DNA of 64,000 bases from JAUPVL01 sp964481235 (GCA_964481235.1 CAYZYH010000001.1:31319-95318), one strand, 5' to 3'; positions 43,988 through 52,810 are shown, counted from the first letter of the stretch. Notes: generated by a model from the sequence alone, not told the origin. A program made the numbers and translations.

Positions 43988-45580
43988 ATGCCTAAAAAAA
44001 CCGTTAAAAAAAGAGTTAAGAGAAGCAGTAAAAAATCCTCTATAAGAAGTTTTGGTTTTAAAAAGTGGCAATTTTTGTTTGTAATTGGAATTGTTGTTGC
44101 ATTGGGAACACTAGTATTTTTTGTAAGCAATGCCAGTGCTCCACCTAGGTCTGTGAAAGAATTTGGAGCCATTGGTGATGGCGTTACAGATGATACTGTA
44201 GCCATCCAAAATGCTATCGACACAGTATCGGCCTCGGGCACAGCTGCTAATCGTTCGCAAGAATTAACCCTACCCCCTGGTCAGTATAATATTACTAAGC
44301 CACTATTAATGAAATCTTTTGTGCAGTTTAGGGGCACAAGAGGTCAAAGTATTATTGTTAACACCGCCACAGACCCCAATAGACAAGTACACGTCATTCT
44401 TGGCCTAGCCCATCCATGGGCTTTTGATGAGCGAAATGCTACCGATGCTCAGGGTAGAAATCAAGTATTTACCAATATAGCGGTTTCTCAGACAAGCTGG
44501 GCAAAAGATTCAACGTCACTCAATCTTAAAAATAGCAATGACGCAAGCAAGCTAGCTGTTGGTGAAATAGCCTGCATAAGATCTGAAGTTGCATTTAAGG
44601 TTGGTGACTATGAACAGCCAGATTTTGTTCAATTTAACAAAATACGAGCTATTAATGGTAATAAAATAGACTTTGCCGATAAAGCACTTAATTCTATTCC
44701 GAACCCACAAATTTGTAAGGTGGAAGGTAGAAACCCTTACTATAGCTATGTTATGGAAAAAGATGTGCCATGGTATTCGGCTCAGTGGGTAGAAATAAGT
44801 GGTATTACATTTCGTGGTGGTGAAGCTGGTCTTGGTGGCAGTCTTTGTTATAGTTGTTTTGTGAAACAGGTAGATTTTGAAAATATAGTAACACCTATGG
44901 CTATGAATGCCTTGGTAAAAAATATCTTTTCAGACATAAATGCCACTTACACTGGGCGAGCTATAGAAATCAAAATGGCCTCTTCGCAGAGCTCATTTAA
45001 AAACATAAATTTACGCTATATACCTAAAGGTTGCGCAACGCCATCAAATTGTCATCTTAACGGAGTTTGGCCAGTAGATGTAGGCGAGCGTTCGGCCGAT
45101 ATTGGTTTTAACAATATAAACATTAACGATAGTGGTTCGTACCGCAGTGTCGCACTTTTCTCTATAGGAGATGCTAGAACTGTTCGATTCGTTAATTCTA
45201 ATATAACGGTTTCTGGCAACGCTACACGTAACGCCGTGCTAGATATTAGAGGTAACTACAATATTGGCGACACCCCACAGTCGTTTAAAACTGAGAATTA
45301 TTGGTTTGAAGGTAACAACTTCCACCTCACTCAGCCTGTTACTCAGCTTGCTACACTAGGAGATAAGCTAAAACGAACCGACGACACATACGCTGTACAA
45401 AATATCTTGTTCCGTAATAATAGCTGGAGTGGTACACCTACTACTTCTGGCATTGCCTACTTGGCGCGTAACCAAGTTAAGAATTGGGCAATAGTAAATG
45501 ACAAATTCAACAATACCGCAAATAGAATGGTAGTAGAAAGTAATAGTACTCAGCCAAGAGAAAGTGGCATAAAATACTAA
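43988..45580 (+). CDS. Surface right-handed beta-helix protein (pectate lyase 3-like)
   Basis: A 530-residue exported protein. Basic N terminus, a membrane helix (WQFLFVIGIVVALGTLVFFV) and then VKEFGAIGDGVTDDTVAIQNAID, the opening motif of Pectate_lyase_3/rhamnogalacturonase-type beta helices found in polysaccharide lyases, epimerases and phage tailspikes. Repeated short strands with Asn ladders (FNNININDSGSYR, FVNSNITVSGNATR) fit the helix. It probably binds or cleaves a glycan at the cell surface, for instance on a host (inference). Confidence 0.82.
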   Translation: MPKKTVKKRVKRSSKKSSIRSFGFKKWQFLFVIGIVVALGTLVFFVSNASAPPRSVKEFGAIGDGVTDDTVAIQNAIDTVSASGTAANRSQELTLPPGQYNITKPLLMKSFVQFRGTRGQSIIVNTATDPNRQVHVILGLAHPWAFDERNATDAQGRNQVFTNIAVSQTSWAKDSTSLNLKNSNDASKLAVGEIACIRSEVAFKVGDYEQPDFVQFNKIRAINGNKIDFADKALNSIPNPQICKVEGRNPYYSYVMEKDVPWYSAQWVEISGITFRGGEAGLGGSLCYSCFVKQVDFENIVTPMAMNALVKNIFSDINATYTGRAIEIKMASSQSSFKNINLRYIPKGCATPSNCHLNGVWPVDVGERSADIGFNNININDSGSYRSVALFSIGDARTVRFVNSNITVSGNATRNAVLDIRGNYNIGDTPQSFKTENYWFEGNNFHLTQPVTQLATLGDKLKRTDDTYAVQNILFRNNSWSGTPTTSGIAYLARNQVKNWAIVNDKFNNTANRMVVESNSTQPRESGIKY

Positions 45581-45611
45581 CTGTAATTAATACGCTTTTT
45601 TAAGTTACTAG

Positions 45612-46616
45612 CTACAGTAGAATATACTTAAACTCTTTTTTATCTTTTAGTTTCTTTATATTGTTTACCAACATCTGATACACTTCTTCGGCCTTGGCTT
45701 CACTATTTGCGTATTCACCTTGGTTTATGTCTGGTATACTCCACACCAAATACTTTGTGGCACTCAAATCGAACATTTTTTGAGCATCAGCCAGTACGGT
45801 GGGTGATACAAACACTACAATAGTAGAGGCATCAATATTGTTTTGAGTAGTTTGTGTCCAGCTTTTTTTGTAATTCTTATAATGATGCTTATTAAGTATA
45901 TATCTACCTAAGTAGCTAATATTTCCGTTCTGGTTTTCACTAGCCTGTATACCGCTAGATATTACCTTTATTCTGTTGCTTTTTATCTCATTAAAATAAG
46001 CTTCGGCTAGACGGCTTCTAAAAGTATTGCCACGACACACAAAATGTACAATTGGGTTAATATACTTAATGGCTCCATTTAACGAAAATTTCCAATAGGT
46101 ATAAAAGGGCGTAATCCTACCTACTCTTACCAAGCGATGTAGCTTAACTAGTCGTTTAGCATTGCGTAAGGTCAAAAAGTAGATTTGGGCCGACTCACTA
46201 GATTGTAGGTGGGTGTGGGTAATCGGCTCACGTAATTTAATTACGTAGGTGTGTAGAAATGTTTTGGCAGTTTTATTAAGCCTTGGGTAGTGTTTATTAT
46301 ATGTTCTGGTGTTAATTAAAATAACTTCGCGCTCGGCAACGCCAATACCTAATTCTTCCTTTACTTCTCGCCTAATAGCTTGCTCGGGCTTTTCCCCTGC
46401 ACTCACAATCCCACCAGCTGAGAGCTCAATAAGATTGGGGTTCATTATAATATCACGTGATCGTTTTTGAGCCACAATTCTGTTGTCTTCCGTAATAATA
46501 ATGGCGTGTACTGAGTTGTGCCAATAGCCTTGGTCACAAACCTCATCTATAGTAGCTTTTCGGCCAGTGGGCTGGCCATTTTTATCTAATACGTCTACGA
46601 GTTCTTGTTTGGTCAT
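45612..46616 (-). CDS. Nudix hydrolase fused to low-molecular-weight phosphatase
   Basis: A 334-residue two-domain protein. Residues 1-160 are an isopentenyl-diphosphate-isomerase-like Nudix domain (VDVLDKNGQPTGRKATIDEV, then GGIVSAGEKPEQAIRREVKEELGI). Residues about 188-325 form a low-molecular-weight Tyr phosphatase/arsenate reductase-like domain with HFVCRGNTFRSRLAEAYFNE (C-x5-R loop; C-R-G-N-T-F-R-S) and a later WSIPDINQGEYA acid loop. I do not recall this fusion as common. A 22-codon ORF lies in its leader. Substrates unknown. Confidence 0.85.
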   Translation of the reverse strand: MTKQELVDVLDKNGQPTGRKATIDEVCDQGYWHNSVHAIIITEDNRIVAQKRSRDIIMNPNLIELSAGGIVSAGEKPEQAIRREVKEELGIGVAEREVILINTRTYNKHYPRLNKTAKTFLHTYVIKLREPITHTHLQSSESAQIYFLTLRNAKRLVKLHRLVRVGRITPFYTYWKFSLNGAIKYINPIVHFVCRGNTFRSRLAEAYFNEIKSNRIKVISSGIQASENQNGNISYLGRYILNKHHYKNYKKSWTQTTQNNIDASTIVVFVSPTVLADAQKMFDLSATKYLVWSIPDINQGEYANSEAKAEEVYQMLVNNIKKLKDKKEFKYILL

Positions 46617-46626
46617 TTAGTAGTTA

Positions 46627-46695
46627 TTAAAACCTTTTTTTGACTCTGTCGTTATGGCGTTCAAATGTGCGCTCAATGTTAATATGTTTTTTCAT
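46627..46695 (-). CDS. 22-residue leader-peptide candidate
   Basis: ATG at 46695 to TAA at 46627 encodes a strongly basic peptide (KKHINIERTFERHNDRVKK core). TATAAT at 46702-46707 ends only 6 nt before the ATG, so it would be read from a leaderless mRNA. The stop is 10 nt before the Nudix-phosphatase ATG, and AAAAAAAGG at its end is the only ribosome-binding-like sequence for that gene. It may couple translation; it may also be chance. Confidence 0.45.
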   Translation of the reverse strand: MKKHINIERTFERHNDRVKKRF

Positions 46696-46743
46696 TTTTT
46701 TATTATATCATCTTACTGTTATTGGTTATTTACCAAAAATAAC

Positions 46744-46773
46744 TTGACAATACGGGGCAGTTGTTAGTATGTT
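46744..46773 (+). promoter_or_regulatory. Promoter of the frameshifted gene
   Basis: TTGACA (46744-46749), 18 bp, TATGTT (46768-46773), about 50 nt before the ATG at 46823, with AAGGA in between. Confidence 0.7.
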
Positions 46774-46822
46774 TAAACTTAAGAAGTAAGAAAGCATAAT
46801 AAACAAAAAAGGACTCATTAAA

Positions 46823-47468
46823 ATGAAAAAAGAACATCGCTAAAAAGAAGCTATCTACCAAGAAATTATCCCGTAGCCAAGTATTAATTGCAGTTTTAGT
46901 AGTTATTGCTGTTGCAGGGCTAGGATATTTAGGCTACCAATATTCTCAGGCAGCAACAGAAGGCGAAGAGGCTACCGGTAGAGGTAGAGAGGCTAATGTT
47001 GTTCCAAATAGTTCCACTCCACCAACCGAGGTTGATGGTATACAAATAGGCGACTCCACAAGCTCTATCGAAGCATTAATAGGAGACGGTAATGAAAAAT
47101 ACACTGTTTTTAATGAAAGAGACACAATGAAGATATGGGCATGTAGACTAAATGGTAACCCCGACGACGGCGTTAGGGTAAAAGTTCACTTTCGACAAAA
47201 GGGCAATGCCGTGAATTTTGCATTTTATAACAACCAAGGGTATGCTCACCCTGTTCCTTCACAGGCTATCACTAGAGTTAGCCCCAGCAAACAGGGCGTA
47301 TATAGAGACCCTCTTAATAATCGTACTAACCCCTGGACTTTAGTAGAGAGAATATACACCTACGACCCAGTTGGAAATTGGCATGGTAGAGATTTTAAAT
47401 TTAAAGAATACTCCGTTTGCCGTAATGATTGGAACGAACTTACTTCAATTACCCGAAACCCCTCTTAA
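46823..47468 (+). pseudogene. Membrane-anchored protein gene with a +1 frameshift at an A6 run
   Basis: ATG (46823) with AAGGA upstream opens a frame that stops after six codons. The other frame from 46827 is open to TAA at 47466 and reads KKNIAKKKLSTKKLSRSQ, a membrane helix (VLIAVLVVIAVAGLGYLGY), a Thr/Glu-rich linker and an exported domain of about 130 residues (KIWACRLNGNPDDGVRVK, YSVCRNDWNEL). Removing one A from the A6 run (46826-46831) joins them into a normal protein of about 214 residues. A sequencing error, phase variation, slippage or decay could explain it. No family recognised. Confidence 0.7.
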
Positions 47469-47575
47469 ACTTAAAATATAATCTTAATAGATTTGGCTTA
47501 CCTGTGCTTTATACTAAAAAATAGTTTGGTGTGTTAGAAAGCAAGTATAAATATTACTTAACAACTAAAATCTCA

Positions 47576-47647
47576 CTATAGAGACAAATAGAATACTATC
47601 CAGAGAAGTGCACTAAAATCCCAAACTAGCATTCGGGTATTTTTTGC
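47576..47647 (-). pseudogene. C-terminal remnant of a paralog of the 50352-50858 membrane protein
   Basis: On the minus strand, after an in-frame stop, codons read KNTRMLVWDFSALLWIVFYLSL and stop. This matches the end of the membrane protein at 50352 (NNTLILVWDFGVPLSLVFLLLS), with 15 identical bases (aaaatcccaaactag). The rest of the gene is missing. Just upstream (47650-47700) lies a degraded copy of the Nudix-gene promoter region. The remaining bases of 47469-47768 hold nothing else I recognise. Confidence 0.6.
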
Positions 47648-47768
47648 TCATTTATTAGTTATTAGAGTACCTTTTTCTATTTTTTATTATATCATCTACT
47701 CACTTACGCTTAGTGGCTCTCAGTTACAATATTTAATTTTTAGCTTGTGCTCATGCTTAATAAACTTA

Positions 47769-50282
47769 TCAACTAGATATGTGTTTTACTGGTATAAGTT
47801 TTTTTAATGCATCACCAGTCAGCAGAATCAATACAAAAACAACTATTGCTACAATTATCTGATTACTACTAGGTCTTTGAGTATTTAGATATTTCGCCAA
47901 ACCTGTGTACATTAGCATAACCTGAAAAATAAATGCCATAAAAATACCGCCAAACAACACCCAATTGGTACGTTTGAATCCCTCAACAAACGAATGGTTA
48001 TCACTTCTTGAATTGATGGCGTTCGCCCACTGTGCAACAACTAAGCTCAAAAATGCCAGAGTTTGCGCATATGCTAAGCCCATTGGTAGTGACAAATAAT
48101 AGACAGTGAGGGTGATAGTCGCCATTACAGTTGCCATTACCACTATTCTAGTAGCTCGTTTCTTGCCTACTAACGGAGCCGATGGAGGTCTTGGTGGTTC
48201 AGCCATCAGGTTTTTTTCTGGCTTTTCAAAGCCCAGAGGTATCATAGTAAAACTGTCGGTTACAAAATTTATCCACAAGATTTGCAAAGCAGTTATTGGT
48301 AGAGGTAGACCAAAAATAAGTGCGCCAACTATGGTAAATATCTCTCCTAAGTTTGTAGCCAATATATAGGTAAGAATTTTTTTTACATTCCTAACAATTG
48401 AGCGCCCTTGCTCTATAGCATCTATAATTGTTGCAAAGTTATTATCTAATACAATCATGTCAGAGGCTTCTTTGGCAGCGTCATTACCCGAACCAACTGC
48501 TACGCCAACATTTGCCATACGAAGAGCTGGCACGTCATTAATACCATCCCCTGTCATTGCAGTAATCTGTATTTTGTCTAGAGCATTTATTATTTTAAAT
48601 TTGTACTCTGGCAAAACTCTACCAAAAACTTTTTGCGAGACAACAAGCTTACGAATTTGTTTGTAGCTCAATCGCTCTATCTCTTGCCCATTGAGAGCAT
48701 GTTGAGATTTAGATATACCGCTAAGTTTTGCAAAATAACCTGCCGCCTCTTTGTGGTCACCGGTCAGTAGTATTACATCTATACCTGCCATGTGAGCTCT
48801 TTCAACGGCTTGAGGTACTCTCGGTCTTAGTTCGTCACCAAAAGCCACGAGACCTGCGAAAGAATAGTTAGATAACTTAGCGTTTTTTAGACTATCTATT
48901 TTTTCATTTTTTGCCGCAATAGCCAGTACTCTCATGCCATCACGAGCCAATACACGTATTTGTTTATTGATAAGCTTTTTTGCATTTGGGCTAAGATGGC
49001 AGATAGCAATAATTGCCTCTGCTGAGCCCTTAATATAGGTTGTATAGGTCTTATTTTGGCTCCATACTGCGCCACTCATACGTTTGTTTTGCACAAAAGG
49101 CAAACGTTTTACTATTTTGCCAGCCAAGTCTATCGATTTGCCATATTCATCATTAATAAGTTCATCTAGCTCATCCCCTTTACCATTAAAAAATGTAGAG
49201 GACTTAAATATTACACTTTTTAGATCGGTTTTAGCCGAAGGCGACCAAGTTTGAGCAACATGTAGGTTGTTTTTTGTGATTGTCCCGGTCTTATCAGTAG
49301 CTACTAGAGTAACTTGGCCTAGTGTTTCGACAGAACTGAGGTTGCGCACTAGAGCATTCTTGCGAGCCATAGTTTTAACTCCAAAAACCATCACCACCAC
49401 TACAGCTATTGGTAGCCCTTCGGGTATAGCAGAAACCACCAGCGATAATATAAAACGCAGAGCCTCTAGAAGTTCAACACCTCTGAATAATTTTAGTACA
49501 AATGTAAATAATGCCACCCCAAAAACAAAAAGTATTAGCCACTTGGTAAGACGATCAATCTTAAGTTGCAAGGGGCTTTTAACTTGATGCTTTTGTGATA
49601 GTTTGGCTATACGACCAAATTCAGTATTCATACCTGTTGACGTAACAATCATTTCGCCATCACCCTCAGACACAAATGTGTTGGCAAAGACCATATTGGT
49701 TTGATTATAAATAGGTAGTTTTTGTTTAAGTGTTTCGGTGTGTTTATGTTGCTTGTCCGATTCACCGGTTAGTACTGACTCGTCTACATGAAGGTTGTCG
49801 CTAAGTATAAGCCTACCGTCGGTTGGTACCTTAACTCCTTCGCGTAACACCACAATGTCGCCAGGTACCAACTGAGAGGATTTGAGTTTCACTAATCGAC
49901 CATCGCGGCGCACCAAACAATCTAATTCGCTTTGTTTAGAAAGGGACTTCATGATGTGGTTTGCCGATATATATTGCACATAGTAAATAATTGCGTTTAC
50001 CATAAGTATCGCTGTAATAACAACAGCCTCTATAAGCTTATTTATGGCCACACTTATACCGGCAGATACAATCAAGATAGCAACAAACCAATTAGTAAAA
50101 GGCTCTAGCAGTGTATGAACCCATTGCCAACGCTTTTTTATACTTACTACATTTGGGCCATATTTTTTTATTCGTTTTGTAGCATCTTTCGAGCTAAGTC
50201 CTTTTTCTAAAGACTGTATCTTGAAAAATTTTGCAACTTCTTGAGAGGTCTGAGTTGAAAAGTCATTAGGCTTAATAGACAT
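47769..50282 (-). CDS. P-type cation-transporting ATPase, Ca2+-ATPase-like
   Basis: An 837-residue P2-type pump. TGES (172-175), PEGLP (287-291) in membrane helix 4, phosphorylation site Asp330 in DKTGT, MTGDGINDVPALRMANVGVAVG, and helix-6 WINFVTDSF are in order. PEGLP plus N-x-x-T-D in helix 6 are the Ca2+ ligands of SERCA/PMR1-type pumps; a heavy-metal CPC motif is absent. An N-terminal cation-ATPase domain and a C-terminal helix bundle are complete. It likely exports Ca2+ (or Mn2+). It stands between a membrane-protein gene and a remnant of a paralog of it. Confidence 0.92.
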   Translation of the reverse strand: MSIKPNDFSTQTSQEVAKFFKIQSLEKGLSSKDATKRIKKYGPNVVSIKKRWQWVHTLLEPFTNWFVAILIVSAGISVAINKLIEAVVITAILMVNAIIYYVQYISANHIMKSLSKQSELDCLVRRDGRLVKLKSSQLVPGDIVVLREGVKVPTDGRLILSDNLHVDESVLTGESDKQHKHTETLKQKLPIYNQTNMVFANTFVSEGDGEMIVTSTGMNTEFGRIAKLSQKHQVKSPLQLKIDRLTKWLILFVFGVALFTFVLKLFRGVELLEALRFILSLVVSAIPEGLPIAVVVVMVFGVKTMARKNALVRNLSSVETLGQVTLVATDKTGTITKNNLHVAQTWSPSAKTDLKSVIFKSSTFFNGKGDELDELINDEYGKSIDLAGKIVKRLPFVQNKRMSGAVWSQNKTYTTYIKGSAEAIIAICHLSPNAKKLINKQIRVLARDGMRVLAIAAKNEKIDSLKNAKLSNYSFAGLVAFGDELRPRVPQAVERAHMAGIDVILLTGDHKEAAGYFAKLSGISKSQHALNGQEIERLSYKQIRKLVVSQKVFGRVLPEYKFKIINALDKIQITAMTGDGINDVPALRMANVGVAVGSGNDAAKEASDMIVLDNNFATIIDAIEQGRSIVRNVKKILTYILATNLGEIFTIVGALIFGLPLPITALQILWINFVTDSFTMIPLGFEKPEKNLMAEPPRPPSAPLVGKKRATRIVVMATVMATITLTVYYLSLPMGLAYAQTLAFLSLVVAQWANAINSRSDNHSFVEGFKRTNWVLFGGIFMAFIFQVMLMYTGLAKYLNTQRPSSNQIIVAIVVFVLILLTGDALKKLIPVKHISS

Positions 50283-50351
50283 AATTATATTATACGTAAA
50301 TTATTGCTTATAAACTCTATTGCTGCTAGCTATTTGTAATAAAATTACTGC

Positions 50352-50858
50352 TTAGTATTTAACTATCGAGAGTAATAAAAATACTAGCGAAAGGGGTACG
50401 CCAAAATCCCAAACTAGTATAAGGGTGTTGTTTGGTGCATAGTTTTTATTACGAATAATTTCTATTAAGTGATTGATGCCAGCCAAAAACAAGAACGATA
50501 TTACAGGCAGACTAATCGCCACCCAAGCCTCTACTACACCGTAGTAAACAGCATAAAAACAACCAAGCGCCAGCCCGAGGCTTACAAAAGCAATCTCGTA
50601 TTGAAAGCCATTAGTTTTCCAACCAATACTCGCAGCCATTTTCTTGGCTAAAACCGAGTGCATAATACTAGAGAACAAAAACACCCAGCCAGCAAAATAT
50701 AATATCCATTTAATATAACTAACATTGGCCCCCTCGCCCAAAACTGCTCCTGGTGCCGACATACCACTTAACGCAAACACCCAGGCCAATATGAACATAC
50801 TGGGTAGTACCAGCGACGATATCTTACTGCCTATGTTATTATTTTTTTTCTTTGCCAT
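50352..50858 (-). CDS. Hypothetical membrane protein, DUF6790-like
   Basis: A 168-residue protein with five or so hydrophobic helices. SSIMHSVLAKKMAASIGWKTNGFQYEIAFVSLGLALGCF and INHLIEIIRNKNYAPNN recall the DUF6790 family (motif: H-x-F, IGW, FQ-E, GH-hydrophobic, N-x-APGN); that assignment is from memory and tentative. His and Asn residues lie at helix ends. A shorter paralog remnant lies beyond the P-type ATPase at 47576. Function unknown. Confidence 0.7.
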   Translation of the reverse strand: MAKKKNNNIGSKISSLVLPSMFILAWVFALSGMSAPGAVLGEGANVSYIKWILYFAGWVFLFSSIMHSVLAKKMAASIGWKTNGFQYEIAFVSLGLALGCFYAVYYGVVEAWVAISLPVISFLFLAGINHLIEIIRNKNYAPNNTLILVWDFGVPLSLVFLLLSIVKY

Positions 50859-50923
50859 AACTATTACCCTTTTTTAATGCAAGCTTAAGTACTATCATAC
50901 TCTTTTTGAAAGAATAAATAAAT

Positions 50924-50948
50924 TAAAAACCCCAGTAAACTGGGGCTA
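50924..50948 (-). terminator. Rho-independent terminator
   Basis: Minus-strand CCCCAG/CTGGGG hairpin with TTTA loop, followed by TTTTTAATTT, right after the zinc-knuckle protein stop. Confidence 0.88.
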
Positions 50949-50951
50949 AAG

Positions 50952-51425
50952 CTATTTATTGTAAGTAGTAATTTTTAAACTTCTTGGTAGAGGCTGATTA
51001 GTAAGTGGGTCAAAGTAGCGAAAACAACGACTACACATCACACGATCTGGTACTCTAGTCATATCAAAATCAATTGCAATATGTATTACACCGTCTTCAT
51101 CGAATCTAGAATCTTGAATGGGTTTCCACGATCTTTCCAATATGTGCCCAAGCTCATCGCAAATCTGCGCAGACTCTTCACCCAACTCCCACGAACATAG
51201 CGGGCAAATTCCTTGATTTGACGGGCTATCTTCTCGCAGTTTTATAGACTGACCATTTTGCCACTCGTGTCCACCAAAAGGTGTACCACAGGTGGGGCAA
51301 GGTAGCCAAAAGTATCCGTTTAGGTTTGCATAAATTTTGTTTCTGGCTCGGCTAAGACCCCAGCGAATACGTCGTATTTTTTGCTGTAATGTTCTTTCTC
51401 TTGAAGTAATAGTATTCTTCACCAC
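50952..51425 (-). CDS. Hypothetical zinc-knuckle protein
   Basis: About 157 residues from GTG 51425 (AAAGG 5 nt upstream; GTG 51422 also possible). A basic N-terminal helix (TLQQKIRRIRWGLSRARNK) is followed by three Cys pairs: PCPTCGTPFGGHEW, ICPLCSWELG and MCSRCFRYFDP, a likely double zinc site. No enzyme motif is seen. Nucleic-acid or protein binding is inferred from basic residues and knuckles. Similar short zinc proteins are common in Actinobacteria/CPR. Confidence 0.7.
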   Translation of the reverse strand: MVKNTITSRERTLQQKIRRIRWGLSRARNKIYANLNGYFWLPCPTCGTPFGGHEWQNGQSIKLREDSPSNQGICPLCSWELGEESAQICDELGHILERSWKPIQDSRFDEDGVIHIAIDFDMTRVPDRVMCSRCFRYFDPLTNQPLPRSLKITTYNK

Positions 51426-51548
51426 TACTACCTTTCGTATTTTTGAAAGTACCAAAGAATCTATGAGAATATACTATAAATAAGCACTTTTTGCAAGTAT
51501 TTATTGGGGTACTGCCAAAAGTTCATAAACATTGCTACAATAATAGTA

Positions 51549-52172
51549 ATGGTTAAAAAAGACACCAACTCTAAGCAATTTTACTCTACACGCCGGGTAG
51601 AAGCATTATCTGACGGGGTATTTGCCATAGCTATGACTCTTCTGGTATTGGGCCTCAAATTTGGTGAATTTGGCAATGCTAACACCAGCACACAGCTCTG
51701 GCAAAACATCACCAATAACTCCACGATGCTAGTAAGTTTTGTGGTAAGTTTTTTAATGCTTGGTAGTGCATGGTCTGTACACCTACGACAGTTTGAAAAA
51801 ATAAAACAAGTAGATATGCACCTGGTTGCTATCAACACTCTTAGATTGCTCTTGGTAGTATTTATGCCCCTTACAGCAAGTATTGCCGGTAATTATAGTA
51901 ATTTAGTATTGGGCAGAATGCTATTACCTATAAACTATGCTCTAATTACAATAGTAAGTGCTTGGCAGTGGCGCTATGCTCTATCTACCGACTTTAGTTT
52001 TGACGAAAGCCTTACAGATCGCGATATTGCTTATAATAAGGCTCGTAACACTGCTGCAATGGTTACCTCGCTAATAGTTGTGGGAGGTTCGATATTTATT
52101 GGTCAAGCAGCCTTTATGCTGTTTTTTGCAATGCCCCTACTTATACGTGTGTTCTCACGCGATTTGCGTTAA
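51549..52172 (+). CDS. TMEM175-like potassium channel family protein (DUF1211)
   Basis: A 207-residue six-helix protein. RRVEALSDGVFAIAMTLLVLGLKF in the first helix is the hallmark of the TMEM175 family (R-x-x-x-FSDGVFAIAxTLL), with Leu in place of Phe before SDG. Bacterial members form tetrameric K+-permeable channels. ATG at 51549 begins MVKKDTNSKQ; the longer in-frame start adds nothing conserved. Helices 2-6 are apparent (MLVSFVVSFLMLGSAWSVHLRQF, and so on). The length is typical of bacterial forms. Confidence 0.87.
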   Translation: MVKKDTNSKQFYSTRRVEALSDGVFAIAMTLLVLGLKFGEFGNANTSTQLWQNITNNSTMLVSFVVSFLMLGSAWSVHLRQFEKIKQVDMHLVAINTLRLLLVVFMPLTASIAGNYSNLVLGRMLLPINYALITIVSAWQWRYALSTDFSFDESLTDRDIAYNKARNTAAMVTSLIVVGGSIFIGQAAFMLFFAMPLLIRVFSRDLR

Positions 52173-52193
52173 ATTTGCTTGCCTAAATATTAC

Positions 52194-52222
52194 TTGACTA
52201 TTGTTGTGTTTTAAGCTAAAAT
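52194..52222 (+). promoter_or_regulatory. Promoter of the secreted-protein gene
   Basis: TTGACT (52194-52199), 17 bp, TAAAAT (52217-52222), preceded by GC as at 22640. Confidence 0.78.
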
Positions 52223-52277
52223 ATCTGGGTTAGATAGTACCTCGTACAACAAAACCACCTACTGTAAAGGGAATTTA

Positions 52278-52748
52278 ATGCGAGCTCGCAAAATTGTTTT
52301 GGGTGTAGCACTGGTTATGACCAGTCTGCTCACGCCCTGCCTTAGCACTTGCCCAGTTAGTGCTCAAACCCCTTCTAGTGCCGAGGCACTGTCTTCGGTG
52401 CCAGAAGTACAAGCTGGTCAACACGTAGAAAGAATTGCCTACAACACACCTTTCTATAAGTTCAGAGTCTATAACGGCGGAATGTATTGTGAAGCCAACG
52501 TGCGATTCTGGGTAAGAAATGGTGTTCAGGTAACTACCATGAAGATGGTAGGGAGTGAGTGCTATCGCCAGCGTATTCGGGCCAACTACGGTAGTGGCTA
52601 CGAGCGACCTCTTACCGATTTCAACCCTGGTAACAAGCTAAGGGTTGAGACTCCACTATCTCGTCCGTTTGTTTCTGTACTCTATGGCCTGTGCGTAGTA
52701 CACCAAACCTCACAAGAGAGAGTTTGTAGCCTTCTAGAGCGCGTCTAA
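52278..52748 (+). CDS. Hypothetical secreted protein
   Basis: A 156-residue protein with a clear signal peptide (RARKIVLGVALVMTSLLTPCLS, then VSAQTPSS with a likely Ala-Gln cleavage site). The mature part has four Cys (YCEANV, SECYRQ, GLCVVH, RVCSLL), suggesting two disulfides, and Tyr/Arg-rich strands. TAAAGGGAA precedes the ATG. It has its own promoter and a strong terminator, so it is a single-gene unit. No family recognised; it may be released from the cell. Confidence 0.75.
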   Translation: MRARKIVLGVALVMTSLLTPCLSTCPVSAQTPSSAEALSSVPEVQAGQHVERIAYNTPFYKFRVYNGGMYCEANVRFWVRNGVQVTTMKMVGSECYRQRIRANYGSGYERPLTDFNPGNKLRVETPLSRPFVSVLYGLCVVHQTSQERVCSLLERV

Positions 52749-52768
52749 GCCAGAGAGCTACTTACCCC

Positions 52769-52810
52769 ACAGCCTATCACCACATAAATGGTGATAGGCT
52801 GTTTTAATTT
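52769..52810 (+). terminator. Strong Rho-independent terminator
   Basis: CAGCCTATCACCA and TGGTGATAGGCTG form a perfect 13-bp stem around CATAAA, followed by TTTTAATTT. Confidence 0.92.

Noticed and set aside
47127..47468. Separate 113-residue gene starting at ATG 47127
   Set aside because: The same frame is open upstream to 46827 and encodes a membrane anchor, so this ATG is internal to the frameshifted gene.
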